From Streptomyces mangrovisoli (GTDB taxonomy: Bacteria > Actinomycetota > Actinomycetes > Streptomycetales > Streptomycetaceae), in NCBI RefSeq assembly GCF_000974985.2, contig NZ_LAVA02000080.1, positions 1-59,561 on the forward strand: a stretch of 59,561 nucleotides of DNA, written 5' to 3'. Each line of letters starts with the position of its first letter. Position 1 is the stretch's first letter. Both the position numbers and the translations under genes were made by a program. Under the pieces are notes generated by a model, which was given only the letters and a program-made list of their open reading frames with translations, was not told the DNA's origin and searched no databases. Shown piece after piece: positions 51,078 to 59,546 of this stretch.

Positions 51078-52676
51078 GTGGGACAGCCCAGCCATGCCCA
51101 GAGGGACTGGTGGCGCAGCGCCGTCATCTACCAGGTGTACGTCCGCAGCTTCGCCGACGGCGACGGCGACGGCACCGGTGACCTCGCGGGTGTCCGCGCC
51201 AGACTGCCCTATCTCGCCGAACTCGGCGTGGACGCGCTCTGGTTCAACCCCTGGTACCTGTCACCGATGAAGGACGGCGGCTACGACGTCGCCGACTACC
51301 GCGCCATCGACCCGGCCTTCGGCACCCTCGCCGAGGCGGAGAAGCTCATCGCCGAGGCCCGCGAACTCGGCATCCGCACGATCGTCGACATCGTGCCCAA
51401 CCACGTCTCCGACCAGCACCCCTGGTTCCGGGCCGCGTTGGCCGCGGGCCCCGGCAGCCCCGAGCGCGACCTGTTCCACTTCCGCGCCGGGCGCGGCGCC
51501 CACGGCGAACTCCCGCCCAACGACTGGCCGTCGCAGTTCGTCGGCTCCACCGAACCGGTGTGGACCCGGCTGCCCGACGGGGAGTGGTACCTGCACCTGT
51601 TCACCCCCGAGCAGCCCGACCTCAACTGGGACCACCCGGCGGTCCGCCGGGAGCACGAGGACATCCTGCGCTTCTGGTTCGAACGCGGGGTGGCTGGCGT
51701 CCGCATCGACTCCGCCGCCCTGCTGGCCAAGGACCCCGCGCTGCCGGAGTTCGTCGCGGGCCGCGACCCGAACCCGTTCGTCGACCGCGACGAACTCCAC
51801 GACGTCTACCGCTCCTGGCGCCGGATCGCCGACGAGTACGGCGCCGTGTTCGTCGGCGAGGTGTGGCTGCCCGACACCGAGCGCTTCACCCGCTACCTGC
51901 GCCCCGACGAACTGCACACCGCCTTCAACTTCGCCTTCCTGTCCTGCCCGTGGGACGCCGGACGGCTGCGCACCTCGATCGACGAGACCCTGGCCGAGCA
52001 CGCCCCCGTCGGCGCCCCCGCCACCTGGGTGCTGTGCAACCACGACGTGACCCGCACGGTCACCCGCTACGGCCGCACCGACACCGGATTCGACTTCGCG
52101 GCCAAGGAGTTCGGCATCCCCACCGACCTGGAGCTCGGCACCCGCCGGGCGCGGGCCGCCGCGCTGCTGTCGCTCGCGCTGCCCGGCGCGGTCTACCTCT
52201 ACCAGGGGGAGGAACTCGGCCTGCCCGAGGCCGAGGTGCCCGTCGACCGTATCCAGGACCCCATGCACTTCCGCTCGGGCGGCTCCGACCCGGGCCGCGA
52301 CGGCTGCCGCGTCCCGCTGCCGTGGCTCGCCGACGCGCCGCACGCGGGCTTCGGCTCGGGCCAGGAGCCGTGGCTGCCGCAGCCGGCCGGCTGGGCGTCG
52401 TACGCCGCCGACCGGCAGCAGGGCGACCCGGACTCCGTGCTGCGCCTCTACCGCGAGGCGATCCGGCTGCGGCCGGTCTTCGGCGACGGGCCGCTGACCT
52501 GGCTGCCCGCACCCGAGGGGGTTCTCGCGCTCGCCCGCGAGGACGGCGCGGTGTGCGTGGTCAACCTGGGCGGTGAGCCCTGCGAGTTGCCTCCGCACCG
52601 GGCGGTGTTGTTGACCAGCGGCCCGCTGGACGGGGGGCGACTTCCGTCGGACACGGCGGCTTGGCTGACCGCCTGA
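51078..52676 (+). CDS. GH13 alpha-glucosidase
   Basis: 532-residue cytoplasmic alpha-glucosidase/oligo-glucosidase. Family regions: DIVPNHVSDQHPWF (region I), GVRIDSAALLAKD (II, nucleophile Asp), FVGEVWLPD (III, acid Glu) and CNHDVTRT (IV). Start GTG 51078 after AAAGG gives VGQPSHAQRDWWRSAVIYQV, the normal family opening. Hydrolyses the imported disaccharide or oligosaccharide to glucose. Last gene of the sugar block; a nested palindrome follows. Confidence 0.94.
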   Translation: MGQPSHAQRDWWRSAVIYQVYVRSFADGDGDGTGDLAGVRARLPYLAELGVDALWFNPWYLSPMKDGGYDVADYRAIDPAFGTLAEAEKLIAEARELGIRTIVDIVPNHVSDQHPWFRAALAAGPGSPERDLFHFRAGRGAHGELPPNDWPSQFVGSTEPVWTRLPDGEWYLHLFTPEQPDLNWDHPAVRREHEDILRFWFERGVAGVRIDSAALLAKDPALPEFVAGRDPNPFVDRDELHDVYRSWRRIADEYGAVFVGEVWLPDTERFTRYLRPDELHTAFNFAFLSCPWDAGRLRTSIDETLAEHAPVGAPATWVLCNHDVTRTVTRYGRTDTGFDFAAKEFGIPTDLELGTRRARAAALLSLALPGAVYLYQGEELGLPEAEVPVDRIQDPMHFRSGGSDPGRDGCRVPLPWLADAPHAGFGSGQEPWLPQPAGWASYAADRQQGDPDSVLRLYREAIRLRPVFGDGPLTWLPAPEGVLALAREDGAVCVVNLGGEPCELPPHRAVLLTSGPLDGGRLPSDTAAWLTA

Positions 52677-52705
52677 CCACCCACCGGCCTGCGGTTGTCG
52701 TGCAT

Positions 52706-52819
52706 CTGCGGGCCGGTGGGGGCTGGTCGCGCAGTTCCCCGCGCCCCTTTCGGGACGCTGCTGCGAGGCCCCTGCAAGGGGCGCGGGGAACTGCGCGAAC
52801 GAGCCCCACCGGCCCGCAG
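52706..52819. repeat. Nested palindromic intergenic element, copy 2
   Basis: Inner arms 52729-52751 and 52774-52796 (one mismatch) and outer arms CTGCGGGCCGGTGGGG / CCCCACCGGCCCGCAG. Sequence matches copy 1 at 40652 closely, including the outer arms. It separates the convergent glucosidase and importer genes. Confidence 0.9.
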
Positions 52820-52827
52820 GTGATCGA

Positions 52828-53643
52828 TCACCGGGTCGCGGGCGGCGGGTCAGACTTCGTGAGCCCGTCCCGCAGGGACCCCCGCTTGGCCGCCTGGATC
52901 TGCTGGTACACATGCGTCCGCAGCTCCGCGAAGCGCGGAGCCACCCGCGTGTGCAACTGGTCCCGCTCCGCGGGCAGATCCACCTTCAGCTGCTCCTGGA
53001 CCACCGTCGGGGACGCGGACAGCACGATCACCCGTTCCCCGAGATAGACCGCCTCGTCGATGTCGTGCGTCACGAACAGGATCGTCATCGACCGCTCCTG
53101 CCAGAGCCGCCGTACGAGATCCTCCAGGTCGGCACGGGTCTGCGCGTCGACCGCCGCGAACGGCTCGTCCATCAGCAGCACCTGCGGCTCGTACGCCAAC
53201 GCCCTTGCGATCGCCACGCGTTGCTGCATACCGCCGGACAGCTGCCAGGGGTAGGCGCCGGCCGCGTCCGCCAGACCGACCGCCTCCAAGGCGTCCCGCA
53301 CCAGCTCCCGGCGCCGCTGCCTGGGCAGATCCTTCTGCTTCAGCGGCAGTTCGACGTTCTCGGCGACCCGCATCCACGGGAACAGGCTGCGCCCGTACTC
53401 CTGGAACACGAACGCCATCCCGGGCGGCGGCCCGGTCACCCGCCGTTCCTCCAGCAGCACGTCGCCGGAGGTCGGCGTGAGCAGTCCGCCCATGCACTTC
53501 AGCAGGGTCGTCTTGCCGCAGCCCGACGGGCCGACGAGACAGACCAGTTCGCCGGCCTCGACCGTGAAGGTCAGGTCGCGCACCGCTTCGATCCGCCGCC
53601 CGGATCCCTCGTAGACCTTGCGCAGGCCGCGTACGTCGAGCAT
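52828..53643 (-). CDS. NitT/TauT-type ABC importer ATPase (SsuB/TauB-like)
   Basis: 271 residues. Walker A GPSGCGKTT, Q-loop VFQEYGRSLFPWMRVAEN, signature LSGGMQQRVAIARAL, Walker B VLLMDEPFAAVDAQTR, H-loop VTHDIDEA. ATG 53643 has AAAGGG seven bases before it; an ATG six codons upstream is possible. Last gene of a four-gene operon (binding protein, two permeases, ATPase). Confidence 0.94.
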   Translation of the reverse strand: MLDVRGLRKVYEGSGRRIEAVRDLTFTVEAGELVCLVGPSGCGKTTLLKCMGGLLTPTSGDVLLEERRVTGPPPGMAFVFQEYGRSLFPWMRVAENVELPLKQKDLPRQRRRELVRDALEAVGLADAAGAYPWQLSGGMQQRVAIARALAYEPQVLLMDEPFAAVDAQTRADLEDLVRRLWQERSMTILFVTHDIDEAVYLGERVIVLSASPTVVQEQLKVDLPAERDQLHTRVAPRFAELRTHVYQQIQAAKRGSLRDGLTKSDPPPATR

Positions 53644-53660
53644 GGACCGCCCTTTCACCA

Positions 53661-54473
53661 TCACCGGGACCGCCGGGTGGACGCGCGAAGACCGTGGTAC
53701 CAGCCGAGCACCCGGCGCTCGACCAGCTGGAAGACGACGGACAGGACGAAGCCGAGCAGGCCCAGGACGAGGATCCCGGTCCACATGTCGGGGATCGCGA
53801 AGCTGCGCTGGAACTGCACCACCGTGAAGCCGATGCCGTCGCTGGCGGCGAACATCTCGCTGATGACCATCAGGATGATGCCGATCGACAGCGCCTGGCG
53901 CAGCCCCGCGAAGATCTGCGGGCTCGCCGCGGGCAGCACCAGGTACCCCAGCCGCGCGGGCCCCGTGATGCCGTAGGAGCGGGCCGTCTCCGTCATCACC
54001 GGGTCGACCGCGCGCACCCCCTCGACCGTGTTGAGCAGCACCGGCCACACGCAGCCGCTGGCGATCACCACGATCTTCATCGAGTCGCCGATCCCCGCGA
54101 ACAGCATGATCACCGGCACCAGGACCGGCGGCGGCACCGCGCGCAGGAACTCCAGCACCGGCTCGCAGAACGCCCGCACCCTGCGGTAGGAGCCGATCAG
54201 TGTGCCGAGCGCGATCCCGACGACGGCCGCGAGGAGGTATCCGCACGCGAGCCGCCACAGGCTGGGCCAGACGTCGGAGCGCAGCCGCTCGCGGGTCCAC
54301 ACGTCCGGGAAGGTCTTCACGATCGTGCGCAGCGGCGGCCAGAAGACGTTGGTGGAGCCGTCCGAGGCCAGCCACCACAGCGCCACGAGCAGCGCGGGGA
54401 GCGCGAGGACGAACACCGCGCGCACCAGCAGGCGCTCCCAGCCGCGCCTGGGGGTCACGGACTGCTGCGTCAC
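53661..54473 (-). CDS. NitT/TauT-type ABC permease 2
   Basis: 270 residues, six helices; coupling loop VMTETARSYGITGPARLGYL. GTG 54473 overlaps the previous stop as GTGA. Two different permease genes in this class point to a heterodimer. Confidence 0.93.
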   Translation of the reverse strand: MTQQSVTPRRGWERLLVRAVFVLALPALLVALWWLASDGSTNVFWPPLRTIVKTFPDVWTRERLRSDVWPSLWRLACGYLLAAVVGIALGTLIGSYRRVRAFCEPVLEFLRAVPPPVLVPVIMLFAGIGDSMKIVVIASGCVWPVLLNTVEGVRAVDPVMTETARSYGITGPARLGYLVLPAASPQIFAGLRQALSIGIILMVISEMFAASDGIGFTVVQFQRSFAIPDMWTGILVLGLLGFVLSVVFQLVERRVLGWYHGLRASTRRSR

Positions 54474-55243
54474 ACCGCCACCTCCCCGCGCACCGACTGG
54501 TGCCAGGCCAGAGCCCGCCGCTCCACGGTACGCGCTCCGACGTTGACGAGCAGCCCCAGCAGACCGGTGACGACGACGAGCGCGTACATCTCCGGCACCG
54601 CCTGCGAGGTCTGCGCGACCGCGATCTGTTGCCCCAACCCGGGTGCGCCGATGACGAGTTCGGCCGTGATGGCGAGGATCAGCGCGACCGCCGCGGCCAG
54701 CCGCACGCCCGTCATCACATACGGCAGGGCGGTCGGCCACAGCACGTGCCGGACCCGGGCCCAGGTGCCGAGGCCGTAGGAGCGGGCCGTCTCCTCGGCG
54801 ACCGGGTCCACGTCCTGGACGCCGTAGAGCGTCTGGATGAGGACCTGCCAGAAGGAGGCGTACACCACCAGCAGCAGCACCGACCGCAGTTCGGTGCCGT
54901 AGAGCAGAACGGCCAGCGGGATCAGGGCGACCGACGGGATCGGGCGCAGGAACTCGATCGTCGAGGCCGTCGCCTCGCGCAGATACGGCACGACGGACAG
55001 GAGCACGCCCGCGACGACCCCGGCGACGACCGCGATGGCCAGGCCCAGCGCCCAGCCGGTGAGGGTGTCGCCGAGCGCCGACCAGAAGGCGCCGTCGCCG
55101 AGTTCGTCGGCGAGCGCGGAGGCGATGCGGCTGGTCGGCGGGAAGTACTGCTCCTTGACGAGGCCGAGCCGCGGCACCGCCTCGCCCAGGGCGAGGAAGA
55201 CCGCGAGCCCGGCCGCGCCGAGGACGGCGTTCAGTCCCTTCAC
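54470..55243 (-). CDS. NitT/TauT-type ABC permease 1
   Basis: 257 residues, six helices; coupling loop PVAEETARSYGLGTWARVRH. GTG 55243 overlaps the binding-protein stop as GTGA, so the operon is translationally coupled. Confidence 0.93.
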   Translation of the reverse strand: MKGLNAVLGAAGLAVFLALGEAVPRLGLVKEQYFPPTSRIASALADELGDGAFWSALGDTLTGWALGLAIAVVAGVVAGVLLSVVPYLREATASTIEFLRPIPSVALIPLAVLLYGTELRSVLLLVVYASFWQVLIQTLYGVQDVDPVAEETARSYGLGTWARVRHVLWPTALPYVMTGVRLAAAVALILAITAELVIGAPGLGQQIAVAQTSQAVPEMYALVVVTGLLGLLVNVGARTVERRALAWHQSVRGEVAV

Positions 55244-56211
55244 GGCAGCAGCTTGTCCAGGTCGGGGGCGGTCTTGAACAGGCCGTCCTGCTGGCCGAGC
55301 TTCTCCAGCGCCTCGATCGACGAACGGTTCTCCTGCGCGGGCCACTTGGGCAGCGTCAGCGAGGCCCGCACGTCCGCGGAGATCTTCGTGTACGCGGTGA
55401 GGATCTGCCGCACCTCGTCCGGGTGGCTGTCGGCGTAGGAGAGCGACTCCTCCATGGCGGCCTGGAAGTTCTTCACCACGGCCGGGTTCTTCTGCTCGTA
55501 GCTCTGCGAGGTGAAGTACATGGCGACCGTGAGGTCCTTGGCGACGTCGACGAACGACGACGCGATCTCGGTGGCGCCCTGGGCCTTGGCGGTCGCGAGC
55601 GCCGGTTCCACCATCATCGCGGCGTCGATCTGGCCCTTGTCGAGGGCGGCCGGCATCTGGTCGAAGGCCAGCTCCACGAAGTTCACCTTGGAGGAGTCGC
55701 CGCCCGCCTTGCGGACCGACTCGCGCACCGCGGTGTCGTTGATGTTCTTCAGGGTGTTGACCGCGACCTTCTTGCCCACGAGGTCCTTCGGGGAGGTGAT
55801 CGAACTACCCTTCTTCACCACGATCGCGCCGAAGTCCTTGCCGGCGACGCCCGTCGACGCGACGCCGTTGACGACGGCCTTCACCGGCACGTTCTGCGAC
55901 TGCGCCACCATCAGCGAGGTCACGTTGGAGAACCCGAACTGGAACTGGCCGCTGACCACGCCCGGCACGATCGCCGCGCCGCCCTGCGCGGTCGACAGCG
56001 AGAGCTTCAGGCCGTGCTTGGCGAAGAAGCCCTGCTTCTGGCCGAGATAGATCGGCGCGACGTCGACGATCGGGATGACCCCGACCTTGACCGTGGTGGT
56101 GCCCCCGGACGAGGAACTCTTGTCCGAGGCGCTTCCACCGGACGAGCCGCAGGCCGTCGCGGCCACCAGCAGACTTCCGGCGGCTAGGCCGATGAGCAGA
56201 CGACGACGCAT
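55240..56211 (-). CDS. NitT/TauT-type ABC substrate-binding lipoprotein
   Basis: 323 residues. Lipobox TACG in VAATACGSSGG, Ser-rich linker, then the NMT1/SsuA fold: VGVIPIVDVAPIYLGQKQGF, GGAAIVPGVVSGQFQFGFSN, GKKVAVNTLKNINDTAV. ATG 56211 follows GGGAGGCGCC. The class binds sulfonates, nitrate, pyrimidines or aromatic acids; the neighbouring Rieske operon favours an aromatic acid. Transcription starts from a promoter at 56332-56360 and crosses two operator-like dyads. Confidence 0.92.
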   Translation of the reverse strand: MRRRLLIGLAAGSLLVAATACGSSGGSASDKSSSSGGTTTVKVGVIPIVDVAPIYLGQKQGFFAKHGLKLSLSTAQGGAAIVPGVVSGQFQFGFSNVTSLMVAQSQNVPVKAVVNGVASTGVAGKDFGAIVVKKGSSITSPKDLVGKKVAVNTLKNINDTAVRESVRKAGGDSSKVNFVELAFDQMPAALDKGQIDAAMMVEPALATAKAQGATEIASSFVDVAKDLTVAMYFTSQSYEQKNPAVVKNFQAAMEESLSYADSHPDEVRQILTAYTKISADVRASLTLPKWPAQENRSSIEALEKLGQQDGLFKTAPDLDKLLP

Positions 56212-56258
56212 GGCGCCTCCCGTGCAGACAGCGGTGTGTCGGTGAGATCGGGACTGCC

Positions 56259-56301
56259 TGTGCACATTCCGCACAGGGACTGCCTGTGCGCATACCGCAC
56301 A
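56259..56301. promoter_or_regulatory. Pair of operator dyads in the importer leader
   Basis: TGTGCA-CATTC-CGCACA (56259-56275) and TGTGCG-CATAC-CGCACA (56285-56301), 26 bp apart, lie between promoter and start codon. Candidate sites for the divergent IclR protein. Confidence 0.65.
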
Positions 56302-56331
56302 GTGGTGCGTGCTCAGTTGGTGCTCAGCGGG

Positions 56332-56360
56332 AACGTACGGCCCAGGCACTTCCCGGTCAA
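56332..56360 (-). promoter_or_regulatory. Promoter of the importer operon
   Basis: On the minus strand TTGACC (56360-56355), 17 bases, TACGTT (56337-56332): a good housekeeping-type promoter for the binding-protein gene. Confidence 0.65.
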
Positions 56361-56371
56361 TGCTTGTGCTC

Positions 56372-56381
56372 ACAATATTGT
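56372..56381. promoter_or_regulatory. Palindrome ACAATATTGT before the IclR gene
   Basis: A perfect 10-bp AT palindrome, 28 bases upstream of ATG 56409, probably part of the divergent control region. Confidence 0.45.
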
Positions 56382-56408
56382 TGACAGTTATGGAATCGGG
56401 AGGAGCCG

Positions 56409-57245
56409 ATGACAGACGCTGTCCGTGAGCCTCACTTCGTCCGGTCTCTGGAGCGCGGCCTGGCCGTGATCCGCACCCTGGGCGCCGCGCGACGGGACTT
56501 GACGCTCAGTCAAGTCGCCTACTCCTGCGGCCTCACACGCGCGGCGGCCCGCCGTTTCCTGCTCACCCTCACCGACCTCGGATACGTCCGCACCGACGGC
56601 CGCGCGTTCCGCCTCACCCCGCGCGTCCTCGAACTCGGTCACGGCTACCTCTCGGGGCTCACTCTGCCCGGCATCGCGGCACCGCACCTCGTCGCCCTCG
56701 CCGAGACCGCCGGCGAACCGGCCTTCCTCTGCGTGCTCGACGGCGCCGACGTGGTCCATGTGGCCCGGGTGCCCGCGCGTCGCCTCATGGCCGCGGACGT
56801 CGCCGTGGGCAGCCGCTTCCCGGCCGCCGACACCGCCGCCGGCCGGATGCTCCTCGCCCACGCCCCGGGCGCCGCGACCGCCCCCGAACCGCTGCGGGCG
56901 GACCTGATCCGCCTGCGCGGCCGCGGATTCGCCGTGGTGGACGGCGAGTTGGAGCCGGGGATGCGGGGGGTCGCCGCCCCGGTGCGGGACCGGGGCGGCG
57001 AGGTCGTGGCGGCGGTGACCGTCCTCGCCCACGCCGGGCGGGTCTCCCGGGCGGCCGTACGACGGGACGTGCTGCCGGCGCTGCGGGAGGCGGTGGCCCG
57101 CATCGAGGCGGATCTCGCTCCCGCGGGGGCGGCGGGGGCGGCGTGCGCCGGGCCTACGGGGCCGGGTGCGCCCGGGGGTTTCGCGCCGACCGCCCCTACA
57201 GATCCAGGACCAGGCGCTGCCCCCGGCACCGGGACACGCAGATGA
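56409..57245 (+). CDS. IclR family regulator (PcaR/PobR-like)
   Basis: 278 residues. Winged helix (RDLTLSQVAYSCGLTRAAARR) and effector domain (LVALAETAGEPAFLCVLDGA, ADTAAGRMLLA). The opening FVRSLERGLAVIRTLG is that of the PcaR/PobR branch, which senses protocatechuate-type acids. ATG 56409 after GGGAGGAG. The last 45 residues are Pro/Gly/Ala-rich, and the final 50 bases overlap the 3' end of the reductase gene on the other strand. Regulates the importer and probably the Rieske operon. Confidence 0.92.
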   Translation: MTDAVREPHFVRSLERGLAVIRTLGAARRDLTLSQVAYSCGLTRAAARRFLLTLTDLGYVRTDGRAFRLTPRVLELGHGYLSGLTLPGIAAPHLVALAETAGEPAFLCVLDGADVVHVARVPARRLMAADVAVGSRFPAADTAAGRMLLAHAPGAATAPEPLRADLIRLRGRGFAVVDGELEPGMRGVAAPVRDRGGEVVAAVTVLAHAGRVSRAAVRRDVLPALREAVARIEADLAPAGAAGAACAGPTGPGAPGGFAPTAPTDPGPGAAPGTGTRR

Positions 57246-58134
57246 GCATGGTCTCGCCCGACCGCCGTTCCGCCTCGGTGAGCACCGAGTCCCGGTGGTC
57301 GGGCGTGCCCTCGAGGACGTCGGTCTCGCAGGTCCCGCAGGTGCCCTCGGCGCAGGACCACAGCACCTCGACGCCCGCGGCCCGTACGGTCTCCAGCACG
57401 GACACCCCCGGCGGGACGGTGAGCGTGCGCCCGCTTTGCGCGAGCACCACCTCGAACGGTCCGTCGCCGTCCGCCGGCCGCTCCCCGGCCCGGAACCGCT
57501 CCACCCGCAGCACGCCGGCCGGGCAGCGCTCCTCCACCGCCTTCAGCAGCGGCTCGGGCCCGCAGCAGTAGACGAGGGTCCCGGCCGGCAGCCCGTCGAC
57601 CGCGGACCCCACGTCGAGCAGGCCCGTCTCGTCCTGCGGCGCGAGCGTGACCCGGTCGCCGTACCGTCGCAGCAACGCCTCGGCGAACGCCATGGACCGG
57701 CGCGTACGACCGCCGTACAGCAGCGACCAGGAGGCTCCCTCCGCCTCCGCGGCGGCCAGCATCGGCAGCAGGGGAGTGATCCCGATGCCGCCCGCGACGA
57801 ACCGGTACCCGGGTGCGCTTTCCAGCCGGAAACGGTTGCGCGGCCCACGTACGGTGAGCAGGTCGCCCCGCGCCACCCGCTCGTGCACGTGCAGCGAACC
57901 GCCCCGACCGTCCGGCTCGCGCAGCACGGCGACCCGCCACCCGGACCGGTCGGCGGGGTCGCCGCAGAGCGAGAACTGCCGCTCCAGCCCCGTCCCGAGC
58001 AGGACATCGATGTGCGCACCCGGTTCCCAGGCCGGCAGTTGCTCGCCGAGCGGGTGCCGCAGCGTGAGGGCGAGCACGCCGTCGGCCACGGACTCGGTCT
58101 CGTCCACGAGCAGTTCGAAGTCGTTCTGGGTCAT
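57196..58134 (-). CDS. Ferredoxin-type oxidoreductase of a Rieske oxygenase (VanB/PDR class)
   Basis: 312 residues. FMN domain (ERQFSLCGDPADRSGW, like RxYSL), NAD domain (VAGGIGITPLLPML; YCCGPEPLLKAV) and C-terminal plant-type 2Fe-2S domain with CAEGTCGTC and a distant ICVSRC. It passes electrons from NADH to the oxygenase. ATG 58134 overlaps the stop of the 60-residue gene. Order of domains is that of phthalate dioxygenase reductase. Confidence 0.94.
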   Translation of the reverse strand: MTQNDFELLVDETESVADGVLALTLRHPLGEQLPAWEPGAHIDVLLGTGLERQFSLCGDPADRSGWRVAVLREPDGRGGSLHVHERVARGDLLTVRGPRNRFRLESAPGYRFVAGGIGITPLLPMLAAAEAEGASWSLLYGGRTRRSMAFAEALLRRYGDRVTLAPQDETGLLDVGSAVDGLPAGTLVYCCGPEPLLKAVEERCPAGVLRVERFRAGERPADGDGPFEVVLAQSGRTLTVPPGVSVLETVRAAGVEVLWSCAEGTCGTCETDVLEGTPDHRDSVLTEAERRSGETMLICVSRCRGQRLVLDL

Positions 58135-58313
58135 GCCTGTCGTCCTCGCGGGGCGTGTCGTTCAGGGTGCCCGAGCATCCACTCCCACATCACGACCGGG
58201 TCGTCCGCGGTGTGTTCGGCCCCGCAGTGGCAGGTGCCGTGCAGGAGGTCCGTGCCGGGCAGCCAGTCGACGCGGTAGACCTCCCCGGTGGATCCCCTGG
58301 TGGACGCGCTCAC
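58131..58313 (-). CDS. 60-residue CHC protein between oxygenase and reductase genes
   Basis: Small gene coupled on both sides: GTG 58313 overlaps the oxygenase stop (GTGA) and its TGA overlaps the reductase ATG (ATGA). Sequence features: VYRVDWLPGTDLLHGTCHCG, then EHTADDPVVMWEWMLGHPERH, with one CHC and several His, possibly metal-binding. The tight coupling argues for a real and equimolar product, such as an accessory or electron-transfer subunit. I do not recognise a family. Confidence 0.8.
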   Translation of the reverse strand: MSASTRGSTGEVYRVDWLPGTDLLHGTCHCGAEHTADDPVVMWEWMLGHPERHAPRGRQA

Positions 58314-59377
58314 CGGACGCCTTCCACGGGCTTGTCGCCCTCCTCGACGAGCCGCGCGAGGATCCGCCGGGCGGCCAGCCCGCCGGTGTCGATGTTGATG
58401 CTGAGTTCCTGGTATCCGGCGCGCTCCGAACCGAGCGTGCGCTGGAGCAGGTTGAGGGCGTCCACGTCCTGCATCACCACCGTGTGGTTGTTGGACCGCA
58501 GGAACTCCGTCACCTCCGCGTCGTCGGTCGCCCAGTCCCGCGAGACGGCCCAGAAGTCGTACACCTTGCCGTCGGCGGACGGGGTGATGGCGTAGGTGAT
58601 CTCGGTGTGGAAGCCGTGCGGGTCGCTGCCGTCGGCCTCGGGCACCACGCCGACCGGGGCGACCCTGCTGTGCAGCAGGTACAGGCACGGCGCGTGGTAC
58701 TCGATGTCCTGCCAGCGCGTGATGCGGCCCCGGATGCCGGTGGCGTTCGCGTAGAACGGCGGGCACGCGGCGTCCGCCATGCGGCGGCTGACCCGCACGA
58801 TCCCGGCGCCCTCGTCGACCTCGGTGGTGATGGGCGTCTCGGCGACCTCGGGCGTGCCGATGTAACCGCCGTGCAGATAGGTCTCGTGCGACAGGTCGAG
58901 CAGGTTGTCGACCAGCAGCCCGTGGTCCGCGTCGATCGGCTCCATCCCGCGCACGGTGACCCAGCCCGGAGAGTCGAGGTGGCGGGCCCGGGGGAGCGTG
59001 GCGGGGTCGGCGAGTGCGGGATCGCCGATCCACACCCACACCAGGGAGTCCTGCTCGACGACCGGGTAGGAGGCGACGCGTGCGGTGCGCGGTATGCGCT
59101 GCTGGCCGGGCACGTAGACGCAGGCGCCGGTCGTGTCGTAGGTGAAGCCGTGATAGCCGCACACGATCCGGTCACCGTCGAGCCGGCTTGCCGACAGCGG
59201 GTAACGGCGGTGGACGCAGCGGTCGTTGAGGGCGACGGGGGTGCCGTCGTCCTCCGTCCGGTAGAACACGAGCGGCTCTCCGAGCACCGTCCGCCCGAGC
59301 AACTCCTCGCGCCCCACCTCATGGCTGTAGGCGGCGACATACCACTGGTTCCTGGCGAAGGCGGTCATGTGAGGCAT
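58310..59377 (-). CDS. Rieske-type aromatic oxygenase (VanA-like), alpha subunit
   Basis: 355 residues. Rieske 2Fe-2S site CVHRRYP and CGYHGFTYD; catalytic iron site with DLSHETYLHGG (two His). The VanA/phthalate oxygenase branch O-demethylates or hydroxylates aromatic acids. ATG 59377 gives MPHMTAFARNQWYVAA; a second ATG is three codons later. First gene of the oxygenase operon; a perfect palindrome lies about 90 bases upstream. Confidence 0.93.
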   Translation of the reverse strand: MPHMTAFARNQWYVAAYSHEVGREELLGRTVLGEPLVFYRTEDDGTPVALNDRCVHRRYPLSASRLDGDRIVCGYHGFTYDTTGACVYVPGQQRIPRTARVASYPVVEQDSLVWVWIGDPALADPATLPRARHLDSPGWVTVRGMEPIDADHGLLVDNLLDLSHETYLHGGYIGTPEVAETPITTEVDEGAGIVRVSRRMADAACPPFYANATGIRGRITRWQDIEYHAPCLYLLHSRVAPVGVVPEADGSDPHGFHTEITYAITPSADGKVYDFWAVSRDWATDDAEVTEFLRSNNHTVVMQDVDALNLLQRTLGSERAGYQELSINIDTGGLAARRILARLVEEGDKPVEGVR

Positions 59378-59468
59378 GGCGGTCCCGTCCCTGAGAGCGG
59401 GGCGTCGTCGCCCCGCGTGCCGTGGTCGCCCTCAGCGTCGTGACGGGGGACAGGGGCGGGCAAGGCGA

Positions 59469-59485
59469 CTTCCGTCTGACGGAAG
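59469..59485. promoter_or_regulatory. Operator palindrome before the Rieske operon
   Basis: CTTCCGTC-T-GACGGAAG, perfect 8-bp arms, of the TTCCGN5CGGAA style bound by several IclR-type regulators. It differs from the dyads at 56259-56301. Confidence 0.65.
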
Positions 59486-59510
59486 GCGATTCGGCAGGAG
59501 AGGGAGGGGC

Positions 59511-59546
59511 CGCGATGCGGGGACGAGGGGGCGCGATGCGGGGACG
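59511..59546. repeat. Two CGCGATGCGGGGACG copies
   Basis: Copies at 59511 and 59532 (21-bp period), G-rich, upstream of the Rieske operon and near the window edge. Confidence 0.6.
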
